A DNA stretch of 13,908 nucleotides from Flavobacteriales bacterium (GTDB lineage: Bacteria; Bacteroidota; Bacteroidia; Flavobacteriales; BACL11): assembly GCA_002697505.1 (NCBI GenBank), contig NZWA01000027.1, positions 1 through 13,908 on the forward strand, in the 5' to 3' direction. A model generated the notes under the pieces. It was given only the letters and a program-made list of their open reading frames with translations, was not told the origin of the DNA and searched no databases. Positions 1 to 6,769 of the stretch are shown here, in pieces; position 1 is the stretch's first letter; every line of letters begins with the position of its first letter. A program made the translations under genes and the position numbers.

Positions 1-1
1 T

Positions 2-1084
2 CACTCTATAGCTTATGCTGCTTTGGCCGCGGCTACGGTTTACCTCAAGTTTAATCATCCCAAAGAGTTTTTCTTAGCCTTGTTGCAGATGAGCAAGTTT
101 GAACCAGACCCTATCGCTGAGATATCTAAAATACATAGAGAGCTAACTCATTTCAATATAGAGCTTTTGCGCCCAGATATACTTAAATCAAAAGATGATT
201 TCTCTATTGAGGGCGATAACATAAGGTTCGGACTGACCTCAATCAAAGGCATATCTCATTCTTCTATTGAAAAGCTAAATCATTTTAAGACTTGTGCGTC
301 AAATAAATTTGAGGTTTTTCAAGCATCTACAGAAGCTGGCATTAACTTAGGCGTTCTATCTGCTCTGATTCAAGCAGGAGCTTTGGATGTAGCTAAAAAG
401 TACACTAGGAGTAAGGTTGTGCTAGAGTGCCAGCTTTGGAAGATACTTACTCCTCGCGAGAGAATCATAGCTTTAAGATTCGCCGAGGAAGGCAATGATG
501 ACTTGATAAATGTTATCAACCAAATGAAGTCCAAGGTTGATGATGAAGGCAAGAGGTATATCAAAGATTCAAGAATAGAAACCATGAGAAAGAGATTCTC
601 TGGGTACAAGAGTATCTTTGACATAAACAGCAAGAATGAAGACTTTGCCAACTGGTATTATGAAAACGAGCTACTAGGATATACTCATGGTATATCTATC
701 AGAGATATATTTCTAAGAGAAAACCCAGAGCTTCGTCAGGTGGAAGAAGTCAAAAATATTAGGCCAAAACAAAAAGTCTATTTCGTTGGTACTATTGCTG
801 ACTGTACAGGAGTAAAAGTTTCTAAAAGCGGTAACGAGTACGTTAAGTTCGAAGTTGGAGACGAAACAGGGTCGATAGATGTCTTATTATTCAACAATAA
901 AAGAAATAGCGGCATTGATGATTGTATATCTGATAATGGCACACTCCCAGCTAAGAAAAATATCGTAATTGTGACAGGCACTAAAGCAGAAGATGGAGTA
1001 TTTGCCAACTTCGTGACCACTCAAGATAGAAAGATATACATGAAGTTAGGCCAGCTTAAAAATGATGAGAAAAATTTGAATTAA
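2..1084 (+). CDS. dnaE: DNA polymerase III alpha subunit (DnaE-type replicase), C-terminal part, 5' end outside window
   Basis: This is the 3' part of a bacterial family C replicase, which polymerises DNA on the phage template. The reading frame is open from base 2, so the gene begins upstream of the window and 360 residues are visible. The first residues (HSIAYAALAAATVYLK) match the conserved DnaE block that in bacteria reads roughly SHAxAYALIAYQTAYLK. Next comes a segment like the family's 'PPDxNxSxxxFxxxxxxIRFGLxxIKGI' (visible residues about 50-85), then a helix-hairpin-helix-like part ending LIQAGALD. An OB-fold follows (about 255-345; PKQKVYFVGTIAD, then EVGDETGSIDVLLF). The protein stops directly after the OB-fold, so the C-terminal tau-binding domain of E. 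coli DnaE is absent. The polymerase active-site aspartates would lie upstream of the window. The family call is firm; the status of the N-terminal half cannot be seen. Confidence 0.93.
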   Translation, partial: HSIAYAALAAATVYLKFNHPKEFFLALLQMSKFEPDPIAEISKIHRELTHFNIELLRPDILKSKDDFSIEGDNIRFGLTSIKGISHSSIEKLNHFKTCASNKFEVFQASTEAGINLGVLSALIQAGALDVAKKYTRSKVVLECQLWKILTPRERIIALRFAEEGNDDLINVINQMKSKVDDEGKRYIKDSRIETMRKRFSGYKSIFDINSKNEDFANWYYENELLGYTHGISIRDIFLRENPELRQVEEVKNIRPKQKVYFVGTIADCTGVKVSKSGNEYVKFEVGDETGSIDVLLFNNKRNSGIDDCISDNGTLPAKKNIVIVTGTKAEDGVFANFVTTQDRKIYMKLGQLKNDEKNLN

Positions 1085-1104
1085 CTATGCTTTTTTTATA
1101 TAAT
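1076..1104 (+). promoter_or_regulatory. sigma70-like promoter for the ssDNA-binding/glycosyltransferase operon
   Basis: TTGAAT (1076-1081) and a perfect TATAAT (1099-1104) are separated by 17 bp. The -35 lies in the last codons of dnaE and the -10 in the gap after it. The predicted start site near 1111 is only about 6 nt before the ATG at 1117, leaving almost no leader and no Shine-Dalgarno site. Confidence 0.6.
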
Positions 1105-1115
1105 AAAGCGTAGTT
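1083..1115 (+). other. 11-bp inverted repeat enclosing the -10 element
   Basis: AACTATGCTTT (1083-1093) pairs along its whole length with AAAGCGTAGTT (1105-1115), with one G-U pair. The 11-nt loop holds the TATAAT. The promoter's own transcript would start inside the 3' arm and could not fold this way. Read-through mRNA from dnaE could, placing a stem 1 nt before the downstream ATG. The absence of a U-run directly after the stem argues against a classical terminator. Confidence 0.55.
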
Positions 1116-1116
1116 T

Positions 1117-1605
1117 ATGATTCATTTTTATAAGCCAAATCAATGGAACTCTGGGTGCTGCTGTAGCTTTTCTTACAATACTAGCGATAAGTCTTTTTAC
1201 GTCCAGCTTCTCAAACAGTTAAGTTGGGACTCTGAAAATTCAAAGGGCAAGTTCGACACTAAAACCCGCTCTGCTTGTAAGTTCACTCCTACTGAGATCG
1301 GTTCTTTTATTGACTGCATCGAGAGCGGCAGAGAGTTCTCTAGCTTCCATAAAACTCCAAAGGAAAACACTTCTTTCTCTTTCAAACCTAAAATGAAGGA
1401 TGATAAGAAAGACGGGTTTGCTTTTACATTAACGAAAATGCCTAAAGACGGAGATAAGAAGAGCTACTCTATTAGCTTTACGTTTGGTGAATCTAAATTT
1501 TTAAAACAGTTTCTGCTTACAGCTTTGAGTATGTACTCATCTTCTTCGATCAAGGAGAATAACGAAGCTATCGCCAAAAGTATCGCTGCTAAAAATAATC
1601 AGTGA
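1117..1605 (+). CDS. Candidate Whirly/PC4-fold single-stranded-DNA binding protein
   Basis: A 162-residue protein, probably cytoplasmic, with no signal peptide or membrane segment. Alternating beta-strand-like stretches (about 12-35 and 84-125) surround a conserved-looking block, CKFTPTEIGSFIDCIESG (54-71), followed by FSSFHKTP (74-81) and TSFSFKP (85-91). A C-terminal amphipathic helix (about 126-140) and a basic tail follow. I associate this strands-helix pattern with small phage DNA-binding proteins of Whirly/PC4-like fold, and its place between the replicase and DNA metabolism genes suits an ssDNA-binding role. This is inference from pattern and context, not an identified match. A Cys triplet (14-16) is unusual. 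ATG 1117 is the start because the promoter lies immediately upstream. The stop overlaps the next start (GTGA), so translation is probably coupled. Confidence 0.75.
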   Translation: MIHFYKPNQWNSGCCCSFSYNTSDKSFYVQLLKQLSWDSENSKGKFDTKTRSACKFTPTEIGSFIDCIESGREFSSFHKTPKENTSFSFKPKMKDDKKDGFAFTLTKMPKDGDKKSYSISFTFGESKFLKQFLLTALSMYSSSSIKENNEAIAKSIAAKNNQ

Positions 1606-3518
1606 AGAAGAAGATTCTATATCAGTCGGACTCGGCGCTAGCGAAAACGGGCTTTGGTAGAAATACTAAAGCTCTTCTTTCTTACCTATACAAAACTGGC
1701 AAGTATGAAATAGTTAGCTACTGCTGTGGAAATGCTCGCTCTGCACCTACCCTGCAAAGAACCCCGTGGAAGTCTATCGGCACTTTACCTGACGATCAGA
1801 ATCAGTTGGCGCAGCTTAACAAAGACCCCGGCCAAGCTAGAATGGCGAGCTATGGGGCGTATTTAATAGACGAAGTGGTAAAGCAGGAAAAGCCTGACGT
1901 TTATATCGCAGTTCAAGACATTTGGGGCGTCGATTTTGCAGTAGGCAAACCTTGGTTTGATAAAATCAATTCGGTCATCTGGACGACACTTGATTCTCTT
2001 CCTATTTTACCCACTGCGGTAGATAATGCCTCGAAAATTAAAAACTATTGGATATGGAGCAACTTCGCCACTAAAGCTTTGCATGAAAAAGGCCATACTC
2101 ATGTAAAAACTGTTCATGGCTGTCTTGAAACTAAAAACTTTTATAGATTAACTGACGAAAACAGAAAGCAGCTTCGTGCAAATAATGGCATATCTGACGA
2201 TACATATATTGTAGGTTTTGTTTTTAGGAATCAATTACGCAAGTCTGTACCCAACTTGCTAGAAGGTTTTAAGAAGTTTCAAGCAGATGTACCAAAAGCG
2301 AAACTGCTCTTACATACCCACTGGGGAGAAGGTTGGAATATCCACAAACTCGCAGATGAGCATAAAATTTCTAAAGACGACATTCTTACTACTTACTATT
2401 GCGGCAGCTGTTATGGCTATAAAGTAAAGCCTTTTACTGGCCAAGAGCAGAAGTGTGATCTCTGCGGAGCAGAGAAGACTATGAATACCACTAATGTCGG
2501 GGCAGGTGTTAGCGAGGTTCAATTAAATGAAATTTACAACTTGATGGATGTCTATTGTCATCCTTTTACAAGTGGCGGACAGGAAATACCTATTCAAGAA
2601 GCTAAACTTACAGAACTAATTACGCTTGTTACAGACTATAGCTGCGGAGAAGAGCAATGTGAAGAAGGTTCTGGCTCTATACCCCTAGAATGGAACAAGT
2701 ATGTAGAGCACCAAACAGAGTTTATTAAAGCCTCGACCTGCGCTGAGTCAATCTACCAAAACTTGTTAAAAGTTTATTATATGCCCAAGAACCAACTTGA
2801 GTTTATGGGTAAGATGGCTAGACAATGGGTTATAGATGGATTTTCTGTTGAAGTCGTTGGTAAAATTTTTGAAGACTTTATAGATAACTGCGAACCAACC
2901 AACTATGATTTTGAAAAGCAAGAAGAAGAGGAGAAAGTTAGAAATTTCCCAGATGCTTTTGTAGAAAATATTCCTGACGACTCAGAGTGGATATTGTCTT
3001 TATATAAGAAGATTTTAAATAGGGACAACACTATTCACGATGATGGATATAAATACTGGATGCAGCAGATCAGCAACAAGACTCCTAGAAAAAATATAGA
3101 AGATTATTTTAGGAAAGTTGCAAAAGACCACAATGATAAAAATTTCCCAGTAAAAATAGAAGACTTGTTAGATAAAGAAGACGAAGGTAAAAGAATATTA
3201 TATATAATGCCTGACTCTCAAAAAGATGTTTTCTTAATTACGTCTTTATTTAAATCTCTAAAGGAAAAATATCCAGACTATAATTTATATGTTTCTACAA
3301 AACTGGAGAACTTTCCTATTCTTTGGGCTAATGAACATATTCATAAACTTATACCTTACTCTGAATCTTTTGATAATGTTTTGAGTTTAGAGGGGATAGG
3401 CGAATCTAATGAATATTTCACTATGGTTTTCGCGCCATATCTCACGACGCAAAGACATTCTAACTATATTCACAACATGAAAGATGTTATAGACAAGGAC
3501 TACCTATGCACATTTTAG
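1602..3518 (+). CDS. Multidomain glycosyltransferase: GT4-like + DUF4214-like + first half of a GT9-like domain
   Basis: A 638-residue protein. Residues 1-425 form a GT-B glycosyltransferase of GT4 type: an N-terminal SDSALAKTGFGRNTKALL segment, and a C-terminal sugar-nucleotide site with GGQEIPIQEAKLTELITLVT (325-344). A four-cysteine zinc-ribbon-like insertion (C267, C270, C285, C288) sits inside the second Rossmann half. Residues about 461-510 resemble DUF4214 (SLYKKILNR, then GYKYWMQQIS), a domain found with surface-polysaccharide enzymes. Residues about 529-638 begin a heptosyltransferase-like (GT9) domain (KRILYIMPDSQKDVFLITSLFKSL) that breaks off at the stop; its remainder is in the next ORF. 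The product presumably transfers sugars, but donor and acceptor are unknown. The GTG start is chosen for its 4-base overlap with the preceding gene. Domain calls are from motif reading. Confidence 0.87.
   Translation: MKKKILYQSDSALAKTGFGRNTKALLSYLYKTGKYEIVSYCCGNARSAPTLQRTPWKSIGTLPDDQNQLAQLNKDPGQARMASYGAYLIDEVVKQEKPDVYIAVQDIWGVDFAVGKPWFDKINSVIWTTLDSLPILPTAVDNASKIKNYWIWSNFATKALHEKGHTHVKTVHGCLETKNFYRLTDENRKQLRANNGISDDTYIVGFVFRNQLRKSVPNLLEGFKKFQADVPKAKLLLHTHWGEGWNIHKLADEHKISKDDILTTYYCGSCYGYKVKPFTGQEQKCDLCGAEKTMNTTNVGAGVSEVQLNEIYNLMDVYCHPFTSGGQEIPIQEAKLTELITLVTDYSCGEEQCEEGSGSIPLEWNKYVEHQTEFIKASTCAESIYQNLLKVYYMPKNQLEFMGKMARQWVIDGFSVEVVGKIFEDFIDNCEPTNYDFEKQEEEEKVRNFPDAFVENIPDDSEWILSLYKKILNRDNTIHDDGYKYWMQQISNKTPRKNIEDYFRKVAKDHNDKNFPVKIEDLLDKEDEGKRILYIMPDSQKDVFLITSLFKSLKEKYPDYNLYVSTKLENFPILWANEHIHKLIPYSESFDNVLSLEGIGESNEYFTMVFAPYLTTQRHSNYIHNMKDVIDKDYLCTF
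3495..3499 (+). promoter_or_regulatory. Shine-Dalgarno site inside the upstream gene, deciding the start at 3506
   Basis: AAGGA lies 6 nt before ATG 3506, ideal spacing, while most genes in this window lack any Shine-Dalgarno site. It supports independent or re-initiated translation of the second glycosyltransferase ORF. Confidence 0.6.
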
Positions 3519-4687
3519 AATCATACGCGCTACAAGACAACTTAAAGATAGATAAACCTTTCATATATGAAAAGTTTTTTCCCATGGCTATCGAAGGCAG
3601 GTATATAACTATTGATACTGCTAGTGATGACGAATCAAATAAGTATAGCCACTGGAGTATGGTATTAGATTTCCTAACTCCATATCTAAAAGAAAAGAAA
3701 ATCACCGCAGTTCAACTCGGAGGCAAAGAAGATGAACAAATCCCCGGCTGCTATATAGCTGTTGGCCAAACAGATCCAAATCAAAAAGCCTATGTTATAA
3801 AAAACTCTGCTTTGCACATTTCTGCTAACACTTTATCTTTGCAGATAGCTTCAAGCTATAATAAAAAGATTATATCTTTGTTTGGAAACTCTTTCTACGA
3901 GCAGTTTAAACCTTACTGGAGTAATCCAGACGATGTCACTTTGTTAAAGGGTAATATTAAAAAGCCTACATTTAACGGCAATGAAGCACCTAAAACTATA
4001 GATGCTATCGCTCCCGAAAAAGTAGCTCAAGCCATCCTGCAGAACCTTGGACATCCTCATTCTTTTGCTTTTAATACCTTGAAGGTAGGTTCTCTTTACA
4101 AAAATAGGAGAATAGAATCTTCTTTATCGAACCCTATCGCAGATATAGGCGTATTAGGAGTAGAAAGTCTTATTGTTCATTTAGATTATAATTACAACTT
4201 AGATAATCTAATAAAGCAGCTTGAAATATGTCCGTGTTCTGTAATTACTAACAAACCTATTCCAGAAGATATTATTTTAAGATATAAAGAAAGAATAGTT
4301 GAGATAGTTTATTTCCTCGAAGACGACAACGACCCATCTTTTGTAAACTTTTGTATCAGCAAAGGTAAACAGATAGGTCTGTTAAGCAGACAGCCTAAAG
4401 AGTCAATTGATAAATATAAAATTAATTATTTAGACATTGATAAACCTATAAATATTATACCTGAGATAAAATTTGAAGATATAGAAGAGATAAAAAATAC
4501 AAATAAGAAAAAGATATTTTTTAAATCTAATAAGTTTCTTATCCATGAAGGCAAAGCTTACCCTAATAAGATGTCTGTAGCCGTGAATCAACCTATCTCT
4601 TCCTTTGATCACCCCTTCTGTCAGATCATAGATCACAGAGATTTTTGGGAGGATAAAGAGCATTTCTACTTTGTTGAAAAAAAGTAG
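3506..4687 (+). CDS. GT9-like (heptosyltransferase-type) glycosyltransferase, C-terminal half plus unknown tail
   Basis: A 393-residue ORF that overlaps the previous gene by 13 bases in the -1 frame. It continues the GT9-like domain begun there: MHILESYALQDNL corresponds to the segment linking the two Rossmann halves. Then come VQLGGKEDEQIPG (69-81), a GQT (87-89), and IKNSALHISANTLSLQIASS followed by KKIISLFGN (98-128), the typical GT9 nucleotide-sugar region. Residues about 190-393 form a second, unrecognised alpha/beta part with motifs such as IVHLDYNYN and HPFCQIIDHRDFW. Because the catalytic fold is completed only by both ORFs, the two products may assemble, or the gene may be a frameshifted descendant of one protein. 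A good Shine-Dalgarno site supports the ATG used here. Confidence 0.83.
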   Translation: MHILESYALQDNLKIDKPFIYEKFFPMAIEGRYITIDTASDDESNKYSHWSMVLDFLTPYLKEKKITAVQLGGKEDEQIPGCYIAVGQTDPNQKAYVIKNSALHISANTLSLQIASSYNKKIISLFGNSFYEQFKPYWSNPDDVTLLKGNIKKPTFNGNEAPKTIDAIAPEKVAQAILQNLGHPHSFAFNTLKVGSLYKNRRIESSLSNPIADIGVLGVESLIVHLDYNYNLDNLIKQLEICPCSVITNKPIPEDIILRYKERIVEIVYFLEDDNDPSFVNFCISKGKQIGLLSRQPKESIDKYKINYLDIDKPINIIPEIKFEDIEEIKNTNKKKIFFKSNKFLIHEGKAYPNKMSVAVNQPISSFDHPFCQIIDHRDFWEDKEHFYFVEKK

Positions 4688-4716
4688 TTGACTTTTAAGC
4701 AGAAGTCTTGCATAAT
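4688..4716 (+). promoter_or_regulatory. Promoter with CAGAA spacer element, upstream of the annealing-protein operon
   Basis: TTGACT (4688-4693) follows the upstream stop codon directly and is 17 bp from CATAAT (4711-4716). The spacer contains CAGAA (4700-4704), found at the same offset in the promoters at 9901 and 12333. The expected start near 4723 is only 2-4 nt before ATG 4726. Confidence 0.72.
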
Positions 4717-4725
4717 TAGCGACGT

Positions 4726-5472
4726 ATGGCAAAGAATACACCGCCGAAAACAATAAAGAGGAACGAACACGGGCTACTTGAGGGCATTAAGTACAGCTAC
4801 CAAGATGACGGACTAATTGACTGGAGAAAGATGGTTAAGAATGAGCATATCGTACCTAACCGAGATAATACTTCAGAAACAGATGTCACAAAGTTAAAAG
4901 ATAAAGATTTAATTATTCTTTTAGCAGGCTTGAAAGATGTTGCTCAAATGAGAGGTATCAAGTCCGTAAAGTATGACATCGTTACCGCTTCTCCAGAGTA
5001 TGTATGCATGAAATGTGGTATCACTTGGTCAGGAAACTACGAAACTGAGGGAGAAGATGTCTACTTTGAGGGCACTGCTGATGCGGGGCTAAATAATACT
5101 GAAGGTTTTGGTCAGATTTATCTAGCAGCTATCGCAGAAAATAGAGCTTTCTGTCGAGCCGTCCGTAACTTCTTAAAGATTAACATTGTGGCCAAAGAAG
5201 AGATTGCGCCGAATAAAGGTAAGCAGGCTTCCACTACCAAGGTGACTACGCCTTCTGCTATGTTTTCTTCTCAATCATCTGTTTCCATGTCTCCAGATTC
5301 TTTTCTGCTGACGATACTAAAGGAAAACAATATCACTTTTGAGCAGGTAAGGAATAAGCTTATCGAGGAGAATAATACAGACGCGAAGAAGTGGAGCAGT
5401 GTCAAAGACATTCCTCGCCTCACTGCCTTCGAGATAATCGACAGAATCCAGAAAAAAGCTAAAGCAGCATGA
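4726..5472 (+). CDS. Candidate Rad52/ERF-like single-strand annealing protein
   Basis: A 248-residue protein. The core (about 28-155) carries DGLIDWRKMVKNEHIVPN (28-45), a beta-rich middle with a CxxC (C94, C97), and a helix with AAIAENRAFCRAVRNFL (134-150). That helix resembles the 'AETDAxKRALRxFG' segment of Rad52-type annealing proteins, which pair complementary single strands during phage recombination. A Ser/Thr-rich linker (about 165-188) leads to a small C-terminal helical domain (190-245), a layout common in phage annealing proteins where the tail contacts partners such as SSB. The family is inferred from these patterns. Alternatives are another ERF-like or an unrelated ssDNA-binding protein. 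The gene starts an operon from its own promoter with almost no leader, and its stop overlaps the next ATG (ATGA). Confidence 0.75.
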   Translation: MAKNTPPKTIKRNEHGLLEGIKYSYQDDGLIDWRKMVKNEHIVPNRDNTSETDVTKLKDKDLIILLAGLKDVAQMRGIKSVKYDIVTASPEYVCMKCGITWSGNYETEGEDVYFEGTADAGLNNTEGFGQIYLAAIAENRAFCRAVRNFLKINIVAKEEIAPNKGKQASTTKVTTPSAMFSSQSSVSMSPDSFLLTILKENNITFEQVRNKLIEENNTDAKKWSSVKDIPRLTAFEIIDRIQKKAKAA

Positions 5473-6404
5473 CACAAGACTTAAAAAACCGTATCGGTAT
5501 ATTTGACGAGATATCTGCCGACATAGGCCGAACAAAATCATTCACCAGACCTTCATCGCTTATCTGCTCCTCAAAGATTAGCGATGAGGACTGGAGGCAC
5601 TTGCAAAACTCTGCAAACCTATACATGAATAAGTGTTTGCCAAATAATTCATTTATTACTGATGAGAATGAGCTATTGGAAACTTTCGCGCAAAACAAAG
5701 ATAGTATTAAGAACATTACGCCAAACGGTTTGATTGTCCCTAAAAGACATACTGTTTTGGAGTACAATCTTCTTGTCAATGCGGTTGCTAGAATTATCAA
5801 TAGTGCTGGCATCGGAGACTGGATTACCAGTTGGCACATTCCTCTTAATTTGCGAATCAAACATAACGAAATAAATGAGGAAAACATGAAGCGACATCAT
5901 CCGACTGAACATATCCACTCGGATAGTTGGGCTGGCGAATCTGCTGATAGCGTTACTGTAATGATACCTATCTTTGGCGATACAGACCACAATCGGGTTA
6001 CATACTATGACCCGCCAGATAATTTTGAGGACTCGTGGCTTGGCCCACTTCCTAGTTATGCAGATGGGGCAGAGATAGCTTCTAGATACGAGAAGTTAGA
6101 CTTTGTGCCGAAGAAGCAGCATTTGATTCTTGCAGACTTCTCAACCTTACACGCTTCGCATAGGGACGCTGGTGCTGGCCATCGTGTCTCTATTGATACT
6201 ACCTTCGTTCCTGTCAGAAAATATAAAGGCGGCGACGGAGAAACTATCCACCCGTGGAGGGAAAATGAAAGAGCTACGCACAAAGTTCTGAGTAGTTTGG
6301 GAGAAACTCATCTGTTCCATTTCCCAGATAGCGTAGACCAGCAAGTAGATAGTCAGGGAGGGTTTAAGCATCCTACAAACCTAGTAGTTAAAGAACTAGA
6401 ATGA
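5469..6404 (+). CDS. 2-oxoglutarate/Fe(II)-dependent dioxygenase-like protein
   Basis: A 311-residue cytoplasmic protein with signs of the double-stranded beta-helix dioxygenase fold. The HxD metal pair is H150-S-D152 (HIHSDSWAG). VTVMIPIFGD (162-171) forms a core strand. The distal metal ligand is H228 in ADFSTLHASHRDAGAGHRVSID, with R239 eleven residues later as the usual 2-oxoglutarate-binding arginine. Such enzymes hydroxylate or oxidise small molecules, proteins or nucleic acid bases; the substrate is not evident here. It lies between the annealing protein and a zinc-ribbon protein, with 4-base overlaps on both sides, so a DNA-related role is possible but unproven. A PhyH- or antibiotic-biosynthesis-like oxygenase is an equally good description. 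No Shine-Dalgarno site is present; translation is likely coupled. Confidence 0.85.
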   Translation: MTQDLKNRIGIFDEISADIGRTKSFTRPSSLICSSKISDEDWRHLQNSANLYMNKCLPNNSFITDENELLETFAQNKDSIKNITPNGLIVPKRHTVLEYNLLVNAVARIINSAGIGDWITSWHIPLNLRIKHNEINEENMKRHHPTEHIHSDSWAGESADSVTVMIPIFGDTDHNRVTYYDPPDNFEDSWLGPLPSYADGAEIASRYEKLDFVPKKQHLILADFSTLHASHRDAGAGHRVSIDTTFVPVRKYKGGDGETIHPWRENERATHKVLSSLGETHLFHFPDSVDQQVDSQGGFKHPTNLVVKELE

Positions 6405-6580
6405 TTTGTTACGATTGTGGTGCTAAGGCGCAGCGCAAAGAAACTCGCGTTGCTAAAAAAGAAGGGCGCAGCCCTAAGACAACCATAAGATGTGGTACTT
6501 GGCGTAAGGGCACTTGCGAAAAATGCAAGAAGAAACGTATCTACGTCACAGAGGTCACAGACTTTTTGCTAGTTGGATAA
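6401..6580 (+). CDS. Small zinc-ribbon protein (59 aa), unknown function
   Basis: The ORF MICYDCGAKAQRKE... has cysteines at 3, 6, 31, 39 and 42. CxxC at 3-6 and CxxC at 39-42 could bind one zinc ion in a ribbon-like fold. The protein is strongly basic between the pairs (RKETRVAKKEGR), suiting nucleic-acid binding. It overlaps the dioxygenase stop by ATGA and ends the operon: hairpin repeats and then a terminator follow. I do not recognise the family. Confidence 0.65.
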   Translation: MICYDCGAKAQRKETRVAKKEGRSPKTTIRCGTWRKGTCEKCKKKRIYVTEVTDFLLVG

Positions 6581-6582
6581 AG

Positions 6583-6696
6583 TAGACATTGAGATGTGTT
6601 TTAACCCGTATATACTTTAATGTATTTTAGGTCGGATACACACTCAAATAAATAAAATGACCCAATTTAGAATATCTACACACTAGATGTGTTTTA
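6583..6696 (+). repeat. Hairpin-repeat cluster A
   Basis: Beginning 2 nt after the operon's last stop codon, three recognisable copies and one degenerate copy of a ~21-bp unit lie in a row. They are 6583-6603 (stem ACAT/ATGT), 6610-6629 (ATAC/GTAT), a degenerate copy at 6636-6669, and 6676-6696 (perfect ACACA-CTAGA-TGTGT). The linkers ACCCGT, GGTCGG and GAATAT are each exactly 6 nt. Each good copy ends in TTTTA. Related copies occur at 8312 and 9653-9842. Confidence 0.72.
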
Positions 6697-6718
6697 CAGT
6701 AACTTTGGGCATTTTATT
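6651..6718 (+). other. Long inverted repeat enclosing a hairpin copy
   Basis: AATAAAATG plus CCCAA (6651-6665, one bulged A at 6660) pairs with TTTGGGCATTTTATT (positions 6705-6718 used), giving 14 bp. The hairpin at 6678-6692 sits inside its loop. It ends exactly where the terminator stem begins. Confidence 0.6.
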
Positions 6719-6745
6719 AAGAGCGACTTCTGTCGCTCTTTTTTT
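6719..6745 (+). terminator. Rho-independent terminator
   Basis: AAGAGCGAC (6719-6727) and GTCGCTCTT (6732-6740) form a perfect 9-bp stem with a TTCT loop, followed by a T-run to 6745. It ends the annealing protein-dioxygenase-zinc ribbon operon. Confidence 0.92.
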
Positions 6746-6754
6746 GTGTAAATT

Positions 6755-6767
6755 CTTTTGTCAAAAG
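6755..6767 (+). promoter_or_regulatory. 13-bp palindrome just before a start codon
   Basis: CTTTTG-T-CAAAAG is a perfect inverted repeat ending 2 nt before ATG 6770 and 9 nt after the terminator's T-run. It could be an operator or a small hairpin controlling initiation. No convincing promoter is seen beside it. Confidence 0.35.
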
Positions 6768-6769
6768 TC

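Noticed and set aside
3506..3518. Programmed -1 frameshift joining the two glycosyltransferase ORFs
   Set aside because: No slippery heptamer or downstream structure is seen, and a good Shine-Dalgarno site explains translation of the second ORF; not excluded experimentally.
5459..5990. Minus-strand ORFs of 142 and 105 codons opposite the dioxygenase gene
   Set aside because: They are antisense to a gene with intact catalytic motifs, overlap each other, and have no supporting signals.
6581..6769. tRNA or tRNA-like fold in the repeat-rich gap
   Set aside because: No acceptor stem, T-loop GTTCRA or anticodon arm could be assembled from the hairpins.
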